A DNA stretch of 64,000 nucleotides from Pseudoscleropodium purum (lineage: Eukaryota > Streptophyta > Bryopsida > Hypnales > Brachytheciaceae): NCBI GenBank assembly GCA_963969395.1, contig OZ017796.1:40166243-40230242 (forward strand), written 5' to 3'. The position numbers were made by a program, and so were the translations under genes. The notes beneath the pieces were generated by a model. That model saw nothing but the letters and a program-made list of their open reading frames with translations. It did no database searches and was not told the DNA's origin. Below are positions 24,585 to 35,791 of this stretch, in pieces (the stretch's first letter is position 1; the number at the start of each line of letters is the position of its first letter).

Positions 24585-25900
24585 AATATTTTGGATTGAT
24601 GATTGATGAGTCTATGGACATTTCACTTAGAGGACATTTTGTTGTCTTTGATACATTTTTGGAGGCAAGTTTATTCATAATTTGTTTTTTGGGTTTATTG
24701 TTGATAGTAGATGTGAAGAAGAATTCAAAGGTTATTTTTTACTATTTCATAGATATTACAAAGACATGGAGGCTAGATATGTCGAAATGCCTTAAATTGG
24801 ATCCAATGGAGTAGATACAATCATAAAATAGTAGAAAAGCATATGGAATTGGCTACCTAATTCAAAATGGTAAACCCCGCCTTTCATGACTTCTACCCAC
24901 TATGCAGTTCATTGAACCAACTTGACTTGTTCTTGAGGCTTTGAAGAGTAAATCTTGTAAAAATATGTATATTGATGTTGATTCCATCTTAAATACTTTT
25001 GGTTGGTTTGTTAATTAAAAAAACCCTTAAAAAGAATCCAACCCTTCAAGCATTCTAAAATGAAATAATTAAATAGTGCTCAATAATCCCTAAAAAGGTA
25101 TTATAAATTTGTTGGCTCTCCAAGTGATAATTTGTGACTACATTATATGACTCATTGAAGTCAATACTAGTTTTTTTTTATGATACTCCTCCCTCTCAAG
25201 ATGTTGGATCTATACTCTTGTTATTTAGTAAATTGAACAACTTCAAATTCATATATGTCTTGTACTTCTAAACGTACATTATGCACATTTTGTCTAAGTA
25301 GTCCAAATCTTTTACAAAGTAAACTTTTGGTCATTTCGTCTATAGGGTAATATTGTGAATATAAAAATTCCTTAAATTAGGTTGTGTTTACTTGTCAATT
25401 CTTATAATTTAAATCAAGACACATTCAAACTAAATATAGATTTTCATGTGATACTTGAATTGAACCTCCATTTGATTAACTTTGTCATTTACATAGTGAA
25501 TTTGAAGGGTTCAAATTTCATGACATTCAAATGACTAGGGACCTTCAAGGGTTGATTTAGAAGTTGCCTTATCATTTCAAAAGTCCCATGTTGAGGTTGT
25601 GTGTGAGGCTTTGTATACTAGGTTCAATGACAACAATGCAATTGATGGGTTAAGAAATTTTAACTCTAGTCACATGCCTCAGAGGCAAATTGGGTTGAAT
25701 TTTTGAGGTGTTATGCAATTGGATATTCTTTTGCATTAGTATGCATAAGAAAAATGGGTAGGAGAAATTATTTTACCTCTATTGGTGGATTATAAAGTCT
25801 GTAAGCACGAATTATTTACAGTTAAGCTACAAGAATCCCTTCTGTGGATGAAGATGACATTTGGAGACTATTGGACTTCAATCAATTAGAGCCCATTGTT
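24585..25900 (+). pseudogene. Decayed hAT-type transposase (DUF4371 class)
   Basis: The plus strand keeps MMIDESMDISLRGHFVVFDTF near 24596, the catalytic-domain DEStDIS motif of hAT/DUF4371 transposases. Next comes FLGLLLI and, at about 24780, LDMSKCL. In another frame near 24880-24925 NPpFMTSTHYAVH.TNL corresponds to the family's CHCvAHRTNL block, with the Arg codon changed to a stop. A weak C-terminal match (KSHVEVVCEALYTRF) appears near 25580. Frameshifts and stops make it a dead copy. End positions are approximate and no terminal repeats were found. Confidence 0.65.
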
Positions 25901-26289
25901 GAAATTAAATTGCCCTAATCTACTAACCCTTGCACAAGTAGCAAAGTGCTAATACGCAAGCACTGTTACTTGTGAACAAAAAAAAATTGTGCAAAATTTT
26001 ATAAAGATTAAGAATTGGAATTGCAATATTGCATGACCACTTCAAATTTGAAAAGTGTTATGTGAGTCTTTAGATAAGGGCTAAAAAAAGATTTTGACTC
26101 TACACTTGTAGATGCCATTTATTATGGAAGAATGGCACAAAGTTTTGGTACTTATTTACAAGTCCTAAGAAGTATCTTACAAAAGCAATTGAAGATGTCT
26201 TTGAAGAAGGTAGAAATCTTAAATTCTAAACTCTTTTGATGTTTTGCAACCTTCTCTAAACCACTTCAACTTAGTCTTGAATGATTTGG

Positions 26290-26350
26290 GTGAATTCATG
26301 ACCTTCAATTGGTAAACGGCCATGCTAGGTTCAAATCCTACCACTGAATG
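26290..26350 (+). repeat. tRNA-like B-box fragment
   Basis: CTAGGTTCAAATCCTACCAC has the T-arm form of a tRNA (stem CTAGG/CCTAc, loop TTCAAAT), preceded by TGGTAAACGGCC. The remaining tRNA arms are not recognisable, so this is more likely a SINE or tRNA relic than a tRNA gene. Confidence 0.25.
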
Positions 26351-26771
26351 AAATGTAGAGTTTAGTTTCAAAATTAGTATATATGTCTTTGAAAGAAGAA
26401 AATTGTAATCTTTAAAATTTTGAAGTTGAAGAAAAGTGTCAGGTGAGAATTTGATACTAGTGGAAATAAATCGGAAAACTTTCATAAGAAGAAGATGCAA
26501 TTGGTGCCTTTAATAAATAAATCTAGCTCCTCTTATAAAGAGGAGGCAAATTATTGGGGTAGCTTTGAAAACTTCCCAAATGCCTCTAAACATTCCAGTC
26601 ATGGGGGAGATTTTGTGAGGAGAATTTTTAGATGAGTAGGGACAAGGCTCATGAAGCTTGTGTCCAAGAGTGTGCCAAAAATCAACAATAGAGCATTCAA
26701 TGGGAAATGTGAGAAGGGGAAAGGATGGAGGCCACAAATTTAAAGTAGATTGTATTTAATTACATTTTTTA

Positions 26772-26985
26772 GATGTACTATGCCATGGTCAAAATAAAAG
26801 TAGAAGTAATTTTTTAATTTATAAAAACTTCAAATTCAATAATTTTCATGCCATAGGTCAAAATGCCACAAAACGAAGCTTGTGCACCTTTCTTTGCCAA
26901 GGGCTTTCTAACTATACCAAGAATGTAATCAAGGGACATACGGTTCAAGAGATCTCAATGTAACAAACAAGCAATCTAACTTAAA
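26772..26985 (+). repeat. Repeat R4, distant copy
   Basis: Same order of landmarks as at 5680-6145 (TGCCATgGTCAAA, AAACTTCAAATTCAATAATT, GCCACAAAACgAAG, TCTCAATGTAACAAACAA), about 21 kb away. Confidence 0.6.
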
Positions 26986-27394
26986 GGTATGGATTTCTAA
27001 ATTATTTCTTCAATATATTATGGAGATTTGCAAGTTGAAAGGTCTAAACATTTTTGGATAAAAAGTTCGAAAGATGAAATCTAACCATTTAGGAAGGGTT
27101 GGAAATACTTCTTTTTAAAATCCAAGCATCATGATTTTGCAATTGGTAAGGTTTTTTATTCTAAAATTTTAGAAAAGTGTACTCTAATAATTTGCCTAAA
27201 GGATCCTATGGGTGGATTTGTTAATGGATAAATTTAAATAAATTTTATAGCCTTGCTTTTAAGACTAGTATTTTGAAGTAGTTTGGGGTCTCTAAACATG
27301 AAAGAACTTTAATTGTACGTTAAAGGAAAATTCATGCTCCCGCTATGTCAAAATTCTTCAAATTTCTATATTGCAAAATATATATTTTCAATAT

Positions 27395-27420
27395 TATATA
27401 TACATGCATACATACATACA

Positions 27421-27456
<36 letters not shown>

Positions 27457-27470
27457 TATAAATTTAACTC
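27395..27470 (+). repeat. CATA/TA microsatellite
   Basis: About 12 CATA units followed by TATATATATATA. The surrounding 27000-29090 is AT-rich and without supported genes. Confidence 0.9.
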
Positions 27471-29098
27471 TATTTTTCATAATTAGAAACATTAGAATGA
27501 ATTTTTTTTAAGTAGTTTGAAAAAAATAATTGTAAAAAACACAATAATTGCAAAAGTGCTTAAAATAAATTAAATTTTTTTCCAAAGTGGATATAATAGC
27601 AATAAAAATCATAATATAATTGGTGTATTCCTTGAGGTTACATAAAGAGAAATTCATCTTGAAAGAGTTCAAAAATGGTATATTTTACTTTGAATGATGC
27701 TATCTTCGAAGTGTCACAAATATTATAATTTTGAAAAATTTGAAAAAATAAATGAAATGAAAAATAGATAGAATTATATTTTTTAAATTAATTAAAATAT
27801 TTGAAATCAATAACTATTTGAAAATTTAGGTTTGACTTTCAAAATGTCCTTTGGTTTTGTAATGTCCTTTAGCTCAAGTTCTTTCATATTTAGAGGCCAT
27901 ACTTGCTTCAAAATACATGTCCCTAAAGCAAACTTGTAAACCTCATCTATATTTATTTTTTAACAAAATCAATTGCAAGACTCTTCGGTTAACTTATTTG
28001 AGTACATTGTTCCAAAAATTTTAATTGAATATTCCCATCAATTGCAAGTTCAATGTATCTAAACCTTTAAAATGTAGTTTTTTCTAAGCCCTTAGCTTAA
28101 AAGTGAAGTTCTGTCTTTGAATATTTTTAGAAAAAAGACATAATTATGTCCCAAAACTTGTGTGTTTTAGTCAATCTTTTGGAAAATGGGTTGAAAATAT
28201 ATATAAAAAAATTTAACCAAAAAATCTTTATATTCATCTTTAAGAAAAATAATTATAAAGTGGAAGGTGGTACTAGCAAAAGAGATAACAAAATGGCTAA
28301 TAACATTTACAAGAGATTGAAAATTGTCAATTCCAATATTGAAAATGTCCTGGCAAATACCTCATGTATTTTTTTATTTTTTTATTGTAAAATACTCAAA
28401 ATGGAGTGTAAAAGATGTTTTTTCTACCTCTCACAATATTTATTGGAATGACATGAAATAAATCTTTATTTCTAGATTAGGATGATTAGCATTCATCCTA
28501 AAAAATCATGCAAAAATTTCAAATTTTGAAGTCATTAGAGCATGTTCTAGTTCTTAGAAAAACCAAAGTGGTTTCTTTGGTCCTTTAGGGGTTAAGGATC
28601 AACTAAGCAAATAACATCCAAATATTCTACACGAAGGTTAGGTTTTGCATGAACTATGTCATGGAGTGTCATGTATCATTTTGTAATTGGGTTAAAGTGA
28701 AAATGAACCATTTATAATTGGCATGGCATTCTTAATAGGGGAAGATCCTTCCTCCTTTGTTCTTGGAAGAAGAAGTATCTTTTGCTAGATACATACAAGT
28801 TGTATAAGTTTTAAGAGAACTAATCAATGCTTGCTACAACTTGGGGGCCACCCCATATTTCATAGAGGATAAGAAGCCCCGCCCCCCCCCCTTTAGTTTT
28901 AGAAGATTACTTGACATAGAAGATTCAATTCCAAGACTCCCTATTGAAAGTGACTCTCTTGATTCTCAATTAGTAAATATATATCATATCACCTTCCCAC
29001 TTGGACCACACTTGCATATAAAGGTGATGTCCACCAAATGCTAGAAGATAAACATCCACCAACCTTCATGTGAGTGTATCTAGTTGGTAAAGGAAGAA

Positions 29099-29435
29099 AC
29101 TACAAACCATTACAAAAAAATTTTAGGCCTTTGGAAGGTTGTGAGTTTGGAAGCTTCCTAAATCCCCCCAAGTGCAATTAGAGAGGATTTTAAACTGTTT
29201 TTTTATTTTTTTATTTTTTAATGAAAGCTCTTGATGTAGCATTACTTGTATCATGTCAGCACCACATCAGATTTCAATATTTTTTATTTTTTATTTAATT
29301 TTATAATTTATTTTTTCAAAAAAATATATTCTAAAAAATATATTACTTAATATTTTTGTACTTGCACTGTAGGGGGCTGAAAAATACATCCTTAACAACC
29401 TTCTGCAAGGCTGAAATTTTTCCTAATGATCACTA
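29099..29435. mobile_element. CATTAG MITE family, copy 3
   Basis: Left end CATTACAAAAAAATTTTAGG..TTTGGAAGGTTGTGAG. The right end, read on the other strand, is CATTAGGAAAAATTTCAG..CTTgCAGAAGGTTGTtAAGG. The interior contains GTAGCATTAC and a long T/A-rich core. It is more diverged than the other copies. Confidence 0.45.
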
Positions 29436-29942
29436 ATGTGATTTTGGAAAGATATATATATGATTCAAGGAGTTTTTGTTGATTGAAGACTTTTTTCACT
29501 TTGGTAATTGACTTTGAATTGCAATAGAAGGTTAATATTATATTGAGACTTGTATCCAATACTGGGAATTGTAGTTTAGCTCAAAATTGGTCCTACAATT
29601 CACCATTGGAAAGGTATCATTGAGAGCTTCGCAACGCTATGTGATATGTCTAATTTGGTTAAAAGCTTTGTGTGTGGGACACAAGTTTAAAGAATTGAAA
29701 GCATCACATTCTAAAAATCAACACTCATACATGTGATTACTTTGACAATAAAAGGCTATCCACTCTTGTACTTGTTTGTCTAATTCATGTAGATGCAAAT
29801 GATAGTAATTTTTCAATATTTAATGTAGTCAATGGACATTATAGACTTGAGTAATCATCTTCTACCTTCATTAATGTTGACAATTTATGCATGTTTAATT
29901 AACCTTTGAGTACTCAATGTATGTTTCCTAAAATTCAAACCC

Positions 29943-30145
29943 TTCAAGATTGATTCATTTCAATCAAGCTATCACCTAGAAAGAAATTCACATAAATTGA
30001 CTCTATCAATTGATAGTAGAGATAGGCCCAGAGCTATAGGGAAAGGGAAGACCCTTCTTGATTCATTCCAATCAAACTATCACCTAGAAAGAGATTCACA
30101 TAAATTGACTCTATCGATTGGTAGTGGAGATAGGGAAAGGGACAT
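29943..30145 (+). repeat. Tandem duplication, period about 108 bp, two units
   Basis: GATTCATTyCAATCAArCTATCACCTAGAAAGArATTCACATAAATTGACTCTATC begins at about 29952 and again at 30060. The units differ by a few transitions. They fall within a 63-codon open frame that shows no other sign of coding. Confidence 0.75.
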
Positions 30146-30572
30146 GTCCTCTAACTATATCTTTGGAAAGATTATAATAGTCAAATAAGAAAATCTTTTA
30201 GTTTTGAGAGGCCATATTTGAGGCACTTGGGCATTTAGGGATTACCTTTGTGAGGACAGTGTTGTAAGGATGTTAAATCTTGCACACAAAATGGGCCCAA
30301 CAAGTTGAATTAATTTACACCAGGAGAATAAGCAATAAGTTATTTTTTCATACAATTATTTTTTTGCAAATTTTTAATTCATATTTGCAATCGGAGATTC
30401 TAAATTAGCTAGGAGAAGTCTAGAACTAATCCTAGATACGGCTCAAAATAGGGGACTTTTTTAACCTTTATCTCTAAAGAATCCCAAATTACCCTATTGG
30501 GCCTACTTTGTGAGCAAGATTTTTCAATAATGTCTTGTGACATTGTCAACTAAGGTACAAACACTTGAAAAT

Positions 30573-30751
30573 ATCCATGTACCCAATAGCGTCCCTTTCT
30601 AGGAATGGGAGTCATTTCAAAACATAAATCTGGACATACCAAATATAGCTCAATAATTGTTGGCTAACATGATAAGCCTTGTAAGATTCATCTAAATTTG
30701 CATTTCAAAATGACTCCCTTTCCTAAAAAGGAACGCCATTGGATACATGGA
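30573..30751. repeat. Small foldback (about 180 bp)
   Basis: Arm 1 (about 30573-30640) has CCATGTACCCAATAGCGTCC and GGGAGTCATTTcaAAA. Arm 2, read from 30751 backwards on the other strand, has CCATGTATCCAATGGCGTTC and GGGAGTCATTTTGAAA. The spacer is about 60 bp. No ORF; MITE-like. Confidence 0.65.
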
Positions 30752-31246
30752 CGCCATTGGATGCCTCTACCTTAAAATGGTTACGTGGATGATAGAGAAT
30801 CTTTCTATGTAAGACAAAAGTGTTTCTGTTCATCCTTGGGATTTCTGCAAAAAGGAAAGATTTATGTTGTACTCTGGAAGGATGATTTCCACAGTGACCA
30901 ACATGTCCGCCAAAGTTAAAGTACCCTACACTTTTTGTCCAATTTTGAATCCTCCATTTTTTATTTTTCCAAAGGTACCAGCGAACAATGGACTAATTGG
31001 CGAGACCCACCGGTCATTGAATGCCCATGTTTTTCTTGTCTGTTGTACCTATAAGTACGACCAAACCAGATATTCAATGGAGCATGGACAGCTGGCAAAG
31101 AATGCCACCTCCTTAGTATAGCACCCTGCAAACAGGCCTTTTTACGTTACCTTGCCATGCAGTCTTTTGAATTGGCATGGCATGAAGGAAGGGCTCGGTC
31201 ACAGTCCCCTGTTTTCAGAGAATGACCAAGCCCACTTTTGAATCAA

Positions 31247-31480
31247 TGTAAGGTAATGTCCTCATAAACCGTCACTTTAAGGGCTGGTCGGGCTTTAAGA
31301 TGGATTTTAGATGCCCAAAATTATTTTCTCTTACTTATCACTTGATTGATGTGGAATCTAACATAAGTGGTTTCGTATTTTTTAGAGCATTTATGAATTA
31401 CTTATGAATTTCCAAAAAATTGTACAATAGGCACCTATTTGTGATCCTAGACCTTGCAAAGCCCACACGCACGGAGTTTG
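31247..31480 (+). repeat. Dispersed repeat R1, copy C
   Basis: Begins AGGTAATGTCCTCATAAAcc, then CTTTAAGGGCTGGTCGGGCT, continues into the R1 core (CTAACATAAGTGGTTTCGTA, TTATGAATTaCTTATGAATT). The leading part is shared only with copy D. Confidence 0.65.
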
Positions 31481-31821
31481 TTTGAAAAAAGATATGGCTA
31501 GACCAAAAACAAGCAATGAGGCGTTGAAAAAGTAATACACAAAATTCCTAAATGTGACCCTTACTAAACTTAAATGAACCCTACATTATTTAACATGAGT
31601 AAGAAAGCAATTGGGCAATCAATTCCCATTTAGAAAAATTTATCTGAACACACTTTGGCTTTGAAATGAACCCTCCCTAGTTTTTATTCCATTCATTAAA
31701 GAAGTATGAACAAATCTCATTAATGCATTTCAACTCACATCCACTGACTATTGTTTTTGAAGCCACCTATCGGATGGTTTCAAGAAGAGGATTCAAATTA
31801 GAGCCATCTACTATATAGCCA

Positions 31822-33195
31822 CTAAGTAACCAAAACTGAGTACAAATTTGAAACATTCTCATTCAAATGACCATACCACAAGCATCAATGGACAAAGTCC
31901 TCAAAGTAGATAAACAAAAGTTGTACTACTTAGTATACCTTACTGTAGAAGTTTTGAAGAAAAAATAAGTTGTGATTTGAAAAGAAATTAATTTCAAAAT
32001 TAGCCAAATTGTCTAAAACTCAATTTTGTTCAACATGATTTGGAATATTTTATCTTTTTTCAATTTTTTCGTAGAACTAAAAAAGAAACTTTTTGTGACT
32101 TGGCATGTTGGTATATATCATTTCAGATCATTGTACACAAAATTGAAGGAAATTGACATTTAAAGAATTAAAACATCAATAGTTTGACAAATATGCAAAT
32201 GATGTTGGTTCTTGCAATATTTGAGTTTTTTTTCTGGAATTGAGAGCATGGAATAGCATTAGCCATTGTAGAAAAAGTATGAGGTTGCAATATAGACCAT
32301 TGTTACTTGTGAATGCCTCTACATTTGAAATATTTGTTGAATTGGACAATGAGTTCGATTTGTATCTTATAGTCGTATAATTTGTTTTTAAATCCAATTT
32401 TTTTGTCCACAGACTAGAGTTCATGATGAATACAATGGATTCAGCAAATCCAAAAAATTAAATTATCATTGTTAATATTGTCAAAAAGTTGAGAATTGCC
32501 AAAAATTACATTGACCTTCATGAAATTGGTAGTTTTTTTTTACTATATTCACAACAATCATTTATTTATTTTGGATTTGTTGGATAAATTATGTGCATCA
32601 AGAACTCTAGTCTTTGGATAGAATCTAAAAATAAATTATATGACTATAAAATATAAATTGAACAGATTGTCCAATTTTACAAATTTTTCAAATGCAAAGG
32701 CAATCAAATATGACAATGGTCCATATTGCAATCTATACTCTCTCTACAATAGCTAATACTATCATGTACTCTCAATTCAAAAAAATTCAAGTATTGCAAG
32801 AATCAACTTCATTTGCATGTTTGTCAGATTGTTGATATTTTAAATTCTATAAATGTCAATTTCCTTCAATTTTTGCGTACAAAAATCTAAAATGATGATA
32901 TACCAACATGCCAAAGTAGAAAAAGTTTTTTTAGAGTTCTAAAAAATATTGATGAAAGATAAAGTAATCCAAATCATATTGAACAAACTAAGTTTTAGAC
33001 ATCAAGGCTTATTTTGAAATTAATTTTCTTTCAAATCACAACTAATTTTTTTTTTCAAACTTCCATAGTATCATATAGTATGTCGCATACTACAACTTTG
33101 GTATATCTACTTTAGGACTTTATCCATTGATGCTCATGGTATGGTTGTTTGAATGAAAAAGTTTCAAATTTGTACTCACTTTTGTTTGTCATTGT
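31822..33195. repeat. Large foldback, about 1.37 kb
   Basis: Two inverted arms of roughly 630-650 bp (about 31822-32490 and 32540-33195) surround a loop of some 50-60 bases. Outer ends pair as CTGAGTACAAATTTGAAACA against tGTTTCAAATTTGTACTCAc. Mid-arm pairs include CCATACCACAAGCATCAATG with CATTGATGCTCATGGTATGG, and GCAAATGATGTTGGTTCTTG with CAAGAATCAACTTCATTTGC. Inner ends pair as CTAGAGTTCATGATGAATAC with the complement of a TATGTGCATCAAGAACTCTAG stretch. Mismatches are spread along both arms. No protein is encoded. A transcript would form a very long imperfect hairpin. Confidence 0.8.
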
Positions 33196-33748
33196 ACAAG
33201 TGTCACAATTAGTGCAACTGATAATTAATAAAAGAAGCAATTGCATTACTATGAGAGACTCTATCTTTATAGCATTATAAATATGAATTTCAAAATGACA
33301 AATTAGAAATCAATGAAGTGTATGCATAGTTGAGTGGACCAAAAGTTTCAATCTATGAATCAAAGTCCATAGGCAAGCTCCAAGCTAGTAGCTTCCCACA
33401 TGCTATAGTACTCTACAAAGGTAGAAAAATGTGTATATTTGAATTAGATGGGTATGGATAAAGTATGCAAAAATTGTAGGCTACAAATCTTAGTTGGAAA
33501 TTCAATCTATGATTTGGGTGATCTTGCAAGTAGCAAAATTCTAAATAACAATATTTTAGAATGATCCTACATTCTTGTATAATGTTCCATTAAAAAACAT
33601 TCCTGTATAGAGGTTCCCATATTGAAGGGATTAGCCAAAAAAAAAGAAATGATAAAATAAGGCTTTGAAAGGGACATTTGAAAATATATACCATTTCAAG
33701 CTACAAAAAATCCCTAACTCATAATCGCAATACATTAATGATATATGA

Positions 33749-33987
33749 AACATTAGAGGAGATTCACCTAGTTTGGAGGGCTGTGAGTTCCTTGGGGTTC
33801 TTAGCCCGTCAGAAATCAAGGTAGTTGCTACTTGACATGGCAAAACAACTGCCACGTCATTTTTTCAATATTTTTTTTTCAATTTTTTTTTGATAGCTTG
33901 ATGTTCTTTAATTGTGGAAAAAATTGAGGGGGAACATGCCTTGAAATGGCCCTCCCGCCCCCCCAAAACTCTGTTAATGCATCAATT
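33749..33987. mobile_element. CATTAG MITE family, copy 4
   Basis: Left end ACATTAGAGGAGATTCACCT..TTTGGAGGGCTGTGAGTTCC. The right end, read on the other strand, is GCATTAACAGAGTTTT..GGAGGGCCATTTCAAGGCAT. The subterminal GGAGGGC blocks match copy 2 in inverted order. The interior contains CTGCCACGTCATTTTTTC. No ORF. Confidence 0.55.
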
Positions 33988-34844
33988 TGGAACACCCACC
34001 ATCATAAATATATATACTACAGTCCTTTTTTTCTTGTAAAAGTTTATATACACGTACATGGATATATATATATAAACTTAATTACATGGTGTTGAAATTG
34101 TAACAATCCATAATAATCCATACCAAAGTCCCCCATACTTAATGTGAATGATTTTCTAAACATTAATTACATAGTTGCTTAAGCAACCATATATAGAAGA
34201 AAGTGTACAGATTTTTTATTATTTTTTTTAATATTATATGCAAAAGTGCTTGTAATAATAAGAGGTTCTTAAAAATGTCTTTGTAATAGTGATTTTGATT
34301 TACATCAACTACACATTGTTCACATTGCTCTCTTTTCATTTTTTTATTATTTTATTTAAAGTGGTTCAATTTTCAAGTAAGGTAATACTCAAATTTCTTT
34401 AGGGTAGCTTTTGTGGATGCAAAGCCTCCTCCCCTTTGATCTAAAATCAACAAATTTCCATCCAAATTAGATTGTATTGATTTAGATATGAGACTATAAA
34501 AATGGAAGTGTCACTATATACATTAGGAAAGAATCACAATACCTCTCATATTCTTTAGCAAGTTTACTAAAAATTTAAATGCCTTTTTGGTCAATGAAGA
34601 ATTCTTTCCTAAGTTTATTTTTCCAAATTTTGTACACCAAACACTATCCACCACACAAGAATTCCTTCAACAAATTCAAGAGATACTATAGTGTTTGTGA
34701 TCAATTATGACTCCTCCTAATGTTTATAGGACTGGATTTTCAAATGACTTGACTCACTTGACTCTTTGAGTTGGCCATTGTTGTACAATATATGTAAGGA
34801 TAAAAGATATGCAACAATCTATCCGTTTGGAATAAATTAATTAC

Positions 34845-34881
34845 CCTTATTCTTTGGCTATTCAAGTGCCAAAGAATAAGG
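34845..34881. repeat. Perfect 14-bp hairpin
   Basis: CCTTATTCTTTGGC and its exact inverse complement GCCAAAGAATAAGG are separated by nine bases. No T-tract or gene is next to it. The surrounding 34000-35600 is otherwise gene-free; it becomes less AT-rich from 35300 towards the next gene. Confidence 0.7.
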
Positions 34882-35791
34882 ATCACTTAACCCTTAAAGA
34901 GCACAATCCCCCATGACTAACATAGTCACCAAAATATTCCAATTATTGAACTAATAGGTGCACTTTTTGTTTTTACAATGAACAATGAAATCTTCCATCA
35001 ACCACATTTCACCTTTAGTGTTCTTCAAGGTTAAATGAAGAATGAAAGACTAATTATTCTTTAAACAACAATTTGACATGTTGCACACATATTGGTTTGT
35101 TTTTTATTACCACAAAATCTTGGTACTTACAATATAATAAAAAAAATTGATGTGAGTAGAATATTGGTCTTTAAATATTCCATAGAAACGTTCAAATAGA
35201 TATTTCATAAAAATCATACATAGTGTATGCAATGAAATGTATTCAAATATTCCAGATAATAGCAATATATGTATTGAAAAATATATTACCGGCTTGTATC
35301 CAACACCCACCCATACTGTACAATTCTACCGAGGGTCCCATCCTCATACCCAAACAACGCGGGGCCTTACCAGAAGTCATGAAAGCTGATAAATTTAGCA
35401 AGTTCTGATATCCTCTGGTAACACCCAATGGCGGGCCCATCCTCCTATCCACCCCGTCGGCGTGGCCCAAACCCAAAACACCACGTGTCTCAAAAACCAG
35501 AGGCCCAAACCCCATCTTCGAAAATGCCAACTCAGAACATTCCAAGGTCGACTCGGATTTCCACCCGTTAGAGCCCATCCCGAAACGCCACGTCACCACT
35601 CCAGCAATAGTGGTCTATCTTCGCTGATGAAGCATCCCTTTCTTCGCTCCGATCAAATCTTTGTTACTCCAGCCGAGAGCAAGTTGCAATTGATCACAAA
35701 ATCCCTGCAATCCGACATTGTTTCTGTCTGAGAAATTTGCACACAAGCAGACATTTGCTCCAAGAGGGTTTTTTCCGAGAGAGTTTTGGCC

